NCBI GenBank assembly: GCA_027449805.1
Contig: DAIDKY010000033.1
Coordinates: 1 to 8,345 of the forward strand
DNA: 8,345 nucleotides
Origin: a bacterium
GTDB lineage: Bacteria > Patescibacteriota > Saccharimonadia > UBA4664
Direction of reading: 5' to 3'
In this document: one piece after another, positions 5,386-8,345 of the stretch
Layout: each line of letters opens with the position of its first letter
Numbering within the stretch: position 1 is the stretch's first letter
Notes under the pieces: model-generated
Database searches by the model: none
What the model was told of the DNA's origin: nothing
The model's input: only the letters and a program-made list of their open reading frames with translations
Program-made: the position numbers and the translations under genes

Positions 5386-5913
5386 GTGGCAAAAGAGTTA
5401 ACGGCCGGCGCTAAAGCCCCAGATGTCGTCAATGTGATTATCGAGATTCGCAAAGGCGAGCGAAATAAATACGAGTACGACAAGGAGACGGGCTACTTAA
5501 CCCTCGACCGCGTCAATGGTACGACACTCGGCTACCCTGCCGACTACGGCTATATTCCCGGTACTCTCTGCGAAGACGGCGATCCGCTCGATGCCCTCTT
5601 GGTTATCGACGAGAGCGTCCCGCATAACGTGGTTGTGCCTTGCCGCCCGATCGGTGTTTTAAATATGGTCGACGGCGGTGAGAACGACGAAAAACTGGTC
5701 GTTGTCCCGGCCGACGACGTCAGTAAGGATCACATTCAAGACTTAGCTGATCTCGGAGAGAACTTTCAGAAAGTCGTCCACCATTACTACGCGCACTATA
5801 AGGATTGGAAGAACGGGTGGTCCGGTGCCGATGTATCATTTAACGGCTGGGGCGATGCAGCAGCTGCCAAGAAGGTCGTTGTAGAGTCGATCGAGCGTGC
5901 CAAGACCAATTAG
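5386..5913 (+). CDS. ppa: Inorganic pyrophosphatase, family I
   Basis: This soluble enzyme hydrolyses pyrophosphate to two phosphates with Mg2+, pulling biosynthetic reactions forward. At 175 residues it has the usual bacterial length. Active-site residues line up with the E. coli enzyme: Glu20, Lys28 and Glu30 in KYE, Arg42, Tyr54 in YPADYGYIP, and the signature DGDPLD with Asp64, Asp66 and Asp69. Asp96, Asp101 and Lys103 lie in the MVDGGENDEK stretch, and Tyr138-Lys139 in HYKDW. One small departure is EIRKG where EIPKG is common. The start is GTG at 5386, with AGGAG 10 bases upstream; the next residues AKELTAG lead into the conserved core. Pyrophosphatase beside central carbon genes is ordinary and does not imply a special role. 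Confidence 0.96.
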   Translation: MAKELTAGAKAPDVVNVIIEIRKGERNKYEYDKETGYLTLDRVNGTTLGYPADYGYIPGTLCEDGDPLDALLVIDESVPHNVVVPCRPIGVLNMVDGGENDEKLVVVPADDVSKDHIQDLADLGENFQKVVHHYYAHYKDWKNGWSGADVSFNGWGDAAAAKKVVVESIERAKTN

Positions 5914-5952
5914 GACTTGATCTAAAACGCTAAAGCTTATATGGTTGAGGTG

Positions 5953-5958
5953 TATAAA
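5953..5958 (+). promoter_or_regulatory. Possible -10 box for the gap operon
   Basis: TATAAA (5 of 6) lies 18 bases before the gap ATG at 5977 and would place transcription near 5965, giving a leader of about 12 bases with no ribosome site. An alternative pair, TTGATC at 5917-5922 and TATGGT at 5940-5945 (4 of 6 each, 17-base spacer), would start near 5953. Either start falls downstream of the ATG at 5941. Confidence 0.35.
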
Positions 5959-5976
5959 AGAGTAAACACCAAAACA

Positions 5977-6987
5977 ATGACTTATAAACTTGCTATTAAT
6001 GGCTTCGGCCGTATTGGCCGCAACGCTTTTAAGATTGCCAACACCCACCCAGAGCTCGAGATCGTCGCTATAAATGACCTGACCGACACGAAAACCTTAG
6101 CCCACCTGCTTAAACACGACAGCAATTATGGCCTCTATCACGAGGAAGTAAGCTTCGATGATAGTCATATCGTAGTCGGCGGCAAGTCAATTCAGATAAC
6201 AGCCGAGAAAGACCCCACGAAGTTACCGTGGAAGGATCTGGGTATTGATGTTGTTATCGAAAGTACCGGTCGTTTTACAAAAGTTGAAGATGCCAGCCAG
6301 CATCTAACGGCGGGAGCCAAACGAGTCGTCATTTCGGCGCCTGCAAAAGGCGACGGCGTCGGCACCTTCGTGATCGGTGTAAACGAAGGCGATATTACAG
6401 CCGAGAACCTGGTTTCCTCGAACGCCTCCTGTACCACCAACTGTATTACTCCGGTTGTGGCCATCATCGAGGAGAAGTTCGGTATCGAGAAGGCTCTTAT
6501 GACGACGGTTCACTCCTATACTGCCAGCCAGGCGCTTCAGGACGCACCCAACAAGGACCTGCGCGAGGGGCGTAATGCTGCCGAGAACATCGTGCCTACC
6601 ACGACCGGTGCCGCTACGGCCGCCGCTAAGGCGCTACCGGCGCTGGCAAACATTTTCGACGGTTTATCGATCCGCGTACCAACCCCGGTTGTTTCATTGT
6701 CTGATATCGTCATGGTGACTAAGCGGGACGTGACCGTTGAGGAGGTTAATGCAGCCTTTGTGGCGGCCAAAGCGGAACCGCGTTTCGAAGGTATCGTCGA
6801 CGCCACCGAAGAAGAGCTCGTTTCGAGCGACTACGTCGGTAACGCTCACTCGGCCATCGTTGACCTCAAGCTGACTAAGGTGGTCGGTGGAAATCTGCTC
6901 AAGGTGGTCGCATGGTACGACAATGAATGGGGTTACTCGAACCGTCTCGTCGAGCAGGTTATAAACGTCGGGAAGACTATTCAGTAA
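5977..6987 (+). CDS. gap: Glyceraldehyde-3-phosphate dehydrogenase, type I
   Basis: This enzyme oxidises and phosphorylates glyceraldehyde-3-phosphate to 1,3-bisphosphoglycerate. Numbered from ATG 5977, the 336 residues show the Rossmann nucleotide site NGFGRIG at 8-14, an acidic residue after the second strand (Asp34, favouring NAD over NADP), catalytic Cys152 in ASCTTNC and its partner His179 in TVHSYT. The phosphate-site segment TTTGAA is at 208-213, Arg233 in RVPTP follows, and the WYDNEWGYSNR block lies near the C-terminus. The ATG at 5977 puts the family-standard KLAINGFGRIGR at residue 4; an earlier in-frame ATG at 5941 adds 12 unusual residues. Neither has a clear ribosome site. The TAA stop shares one base with the rpiB ATG, making this the first gene of a gap-rpiB-rpe-transketolase operon. 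Confidence 0.96.
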   Translation: MTYKLAINGFGRIGRNAFKIANTHPELEIVAINDLTDTKTLAHLLKHDSNYGLYHEEVSFDDSHIVVGGKSIQITAEKDPTKLPWKDLGIDVVIESTGRFTKVEDASQHLTAGAKRVVISAPAKGDGVGTFVIGVNEGDITAENLVSSNASCTTNCITPVVAIIEEKFGIEKALMTTVHSYTASQALQDAPNKDLREGRNAAENIVPTTTGAATAAAKALPALANIFDGLSIRVPTPVVSLSDIVMVTKRDVTVEEVNAAFVAAKAEPRFEGIVDATEEELVSSDYVGNAHSAIVDLKLTKVVGGNLLKVVAWYDNEWGYSNRLVEQVINVGKTIQ

Positions 6988-7430
6988 TGAAGATCTACCT
7001 CGGTGCCGATCATAACGGTTACGAGCTCAAGAACGCTCTCTATGAGCATCTGGTGCATTTAGGTTACGAGGTAGAGGATTTAGGCGCCAAAACACTCGAC
7101 AAGAGCGATGATTATCCTCGCTATGCTTATGATGTCGCCGTAAAGATCCTTGGCGGTGATGATGATCTTGGAATTTTAGTCTGCGGATCGGGACAGGGGA
7201 TGAGTATAGCGGCTAATCGGGTTAACGGCGTCAGGGCGGCTCTGGCCTGGAGCGAGGCCTCGGCGATTGCTGCCAAGCGTGACGATAACAGCAACGTTTT
7301 GGTTCTGCCGTCGCGCTTTATTACCGAAGACGAAGCCTTTATAGCGACCGAGAGTTGGCTCAAGACCGGTTTTGACAGCGATCCTAAGTATCAGCGGCGT
7401 CTTGATGAACTGGAGCAACTCTATGGTTAA
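6987..7430 (+). CDS. rpiB: Ribose-5-phosphate isomerase B (RpiB/LacA/LacB family)
   Basis: This enzyme interconverts ribose-5-phosphate and ribulose-5-phosphate in the non-oxidative pentose-phosphate pathway. The 147 residues match RpiB throughout: GADHNGYELK at 6-15 with Asp8 and His9, DYP at 42-44, and the phosphate-loop and active-site segment CGSGQGMSIAANR at 66-78 with Cys66, the catalytic base position of the E. coli enzyme. One clear departure is Asp99 (KRDDNSNVL), where the E. coli enzyme has the ring-opening His99. The start is the ATG overlapping the gap TAA by one base; the frame runs on upstream, but only inside gap. Its 3' end overlaps rpe by 8 bases. LacA/LacB activity is less likely given the neighbours. 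Confidence 0.93.
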   Translation: MKIYLGADHNGYELKNALYEHLVHLGYEVEDLGAKTLDKSDDYPRYAYDVAVKILGGDDDLGILVCGSGQGMSIAANRVNGVRAALAWSEASAIAAKRDDNSNVLVLPSRFITEDEAFIATESWLKTGFDSDPKYQRRLDELEQLYG

Positions 7431-8061
7431 GGTAGTGCCGACGATCCTTGCTGCGACGATCGATGATTACGAGACGAGGCTTAAGCGTGTCCAACCTTTC
7501 GCCAGGCGTATTCATATCGATATCAGCGATGGCAAGTTTACCGATACGGCGACGATTGGCCTCGGCCAAGTCGAATGCGACGACGGTATGGTCGTAGATC
7601 TCCATCTTATGGTTTCAGACCCTGAACGGGCGATCGAGGCGGTCGTAGAACTTAAACCAAGTTTGGTAATTATTCATTTTGAGGCCGACGGTGAACACGA
7701 TGAGCTGTTTGAGGCCTTGCATGAGGCCGGTATTAAGGCTGGCCTCGCAATCCTGCCGGAGACATCGGTAGACGAAGTTGCCGAACTCCTCGGATCGGTC
7801 GACCACCTGCTCGTCTTTACGGGCACGCTTGGTCACAATGGGGGCCAGTTTAAGCAAAACTGTCTCGCTAAAGTCGCTCAAGCGCAAGCTATTAACCCTG
7901 ATCTCGAAATAGCTGTCGACGGCGGCATCGATGATACTACAGGAGAGAAGGCCGTTGCGGCCGGCGTCGATGTGCTCGACTGCGGATCATTTATCCATAA
8001 CGCCGCAGATCCCGAAGCTGCTTATCATAAGCTCGAGGCTCTAACTGGAGCCCCGGCATGA
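7423..8061 (+). CDS. rpe: Divergent ribulose-phosphate 3-epimerase
   Basis: This predicted TIM-barrel enzyme should interconvert ribulose-5-phosphate and xylulose-5-phosphate. The 212 residues keep the expected catalytic and metal positions: His31 and Asp33 in HIDISDG, His61 in VDLHLMV, His85 in IIHFEAD, and Asp166 in VDGGI, with a phosphate-binding CGSFI at 187-191. Other regions differ. The family's NPGFGGQ loop is replaced by GTLGHNGGQ (134-142), and the NPxT segment reads LPET. Length is normal. ATG 7423 was chosen because GGAG lies 7 bases upstream inside rpiB and PTILAA then falls near residue 5; the open frame also extends to 7372. It overlaps rpiB by 8 bases and the transketolase gene by 4. 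The context strongly supports a pentose-phosphate role, but another sugar-phosphate substrate is possible. Confidence 0.82.
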   Translation: MVKVVPTILAATIDDYETRLKRVQPFARRIHIDISDGKFTDTATIGLGQVECDDGMVVDLHLMVSDPERAIEAVVELKPSLVIIHFEADGEHDELFEALHEAGIKAGLAILPETSVDEVAELLGSVDHLLVFTGTLGHNGGQFKQNCLAKVAQAQAINPDLEIAVDGGIDDTTGEKAVAAGVDVLDCGSFIHNAADPEAAYHKLEALTGAPA

Positions 8062-8345
8062 CGATAAAGGAACTTGAGCTTCAGGCCAACGAGATTCGCG
8101 AAGACATCATCAAGATGTTGACGACTGCTCAGAGCGGTCATTCCGCAGGGCCGCTTGGTATGGCCGACGTCTTTACCGCGCTCTATTTCGAGGTCATGAA
8201 CCATCGTCCTAAGCAGCCCGATTGGGAGGAACGTGATCGCTTGTTCCTTAGTAACGGCCACATCGTACCGGTTCGGTATGCTGCTATGGCAAGATCCGGT
8301 TACTTCCCGGTCTCGGAGCTCGCCACTCTGCGTCAATTTGGATCC
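8058..8345 (+). CDS. tkt: Transketolase, N-terminal part (cut by window edge)
   Basis: The first 96 codons run to the right edge with no stop. Transketolase moves two-carbon units between sugar phosphates using thiamine diphosphate and Mg2+. The visible part shows the helical N-terminus NEIREDIIKML and the substrate- and cofactor-pocket motif SGHSAGPLGMADVFTALYF with His28. RDRLFLSNGHIVPVRYAAM carries a second conserved histidine, and the sequence ends at LRQFGS, which normally continues into QGHP. The start and motif spacing look more like the N-terminal subunit of split transketolases, as in archaea and many CPR bacteria, than full-length TktA, but the end of the gene is not visible. The ATG overlaps the rpe TGA by 4 bases, indicating translational coupling. 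Confidence 0.93.
   Translation, partial: MTIKELELQANEIREDIIKMLTTAQSGHSAGPLGMADVFTALYFEVMNHRPKQPDWEERDRLFLSNGHIVPVRYAAMARSGYFPVSELATLRQFGS

Noticed and set aside
5941..5976. Earlier ATG adding 12 residues to GAPDH
   Set aside because: The family starts about 3 residues before the KLAINGFGRIG block, the extension has no ribosome site, and the likely promoter boxes start transcription downstream of it.
6927..6986. 20-residue N-terminal extension of RpiB
   Set aside because: It lies wholly inside the gap coding region in another frame. RpiB normally begins with MKI-like residues, exactly as from the ATG at 6987.
7372..7422. 17-residue N-terminal extension of the Rpe-like protein
   Set aside because: It lies inside rpiB and does not resemble the family. 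ATG 7423 has a ribosome site 7 bases upstream.
1..8345. CRISPR array, tRNA/rRNA, transposase, phage or defence module
   Set aside because: No spaced repeats, cloverleaf, insertion-sequence ends or signature proteins were seen on either strand. Nearly all sequence is taken up by recognisable genes.

Overview
The window looks like chromosomal DNA from a streamlined bacterium, most plausibly Candidatus Saccharibacteria (TM7) or a nearby Candidate Phyla Radiation lineage. That placement is inference. It rests on small gaps and stop/start overlaps, a short single-RRM RNA-binding protein, a divergent pentose-5-phosphate epimerase, a transketolase that starts like the N-terminal half of a split enzyme, and roughly 50% GC. 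TGA ends at least five of the genes (MFS transporter, ABC ATPase, msrA, the 107-residue protein, rpe), so the code is standard. This argues against Gracilibacteria and Absconditabacteria, which read UGA as glycine. All supported genes are on the + strand and no gene-free stretch exceeds about 110 bases.

Bases 1-3439 look like one transcription unit. It holds the C-terminal half of a 14-helix (DHA2-type) MFS exporter, a MacB/LolD-type ABC ATPase and its FtsX/MacB-type permease, joined by 4-base ATGA overlaps, then a YqeG-type HAD phosphatase 7 bases later. The first three genes form a membrane export module.

Bases 3437-5385 hold short, mostly single-gene units, each with its own promoter-like sequence: an RRM protein, msrA, an unlisted 57-residue two-helix membrane protein, an unknown basic 107-residue protein and a glutaredoxin-like protein. 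The RRM gene has a near-consensus promoter and an 11-bp perfect inverted repeat that would hide its ribosome binding site. msrA and the 57-residue gene have a -10 box ending exactly 6 bases before ATG, the layout expected for leaderless mRNAs. One intrinsic terminator lies at about 5017-5039.

Bases 5386-8345 are core metabolism: inorganic pyrophosphatase, then gap, rpiB, rpe and the start of a transketolase gene. From gap onward each junction is a 1-, 8- or 4-base overlap. RpiB and Rpe interconvert pentose phosphates, transketolase feeds them to glyceraldehyde-3-phosphate, and GAPDH takes that into lower glycolysis. This is the non-oxidative pentose-phosphate route on which many CPR bacteria seem to rely.

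No CRISPR array, tRNA, rRNA, insertion sequence or integration site was seen. The window is mainly housekeeping. The best leads are the RRM leader hairpin, the leaderless-type promoters, the two unrecognised small proteins, and active-site departures in RpiB and the Rpe-like protein.
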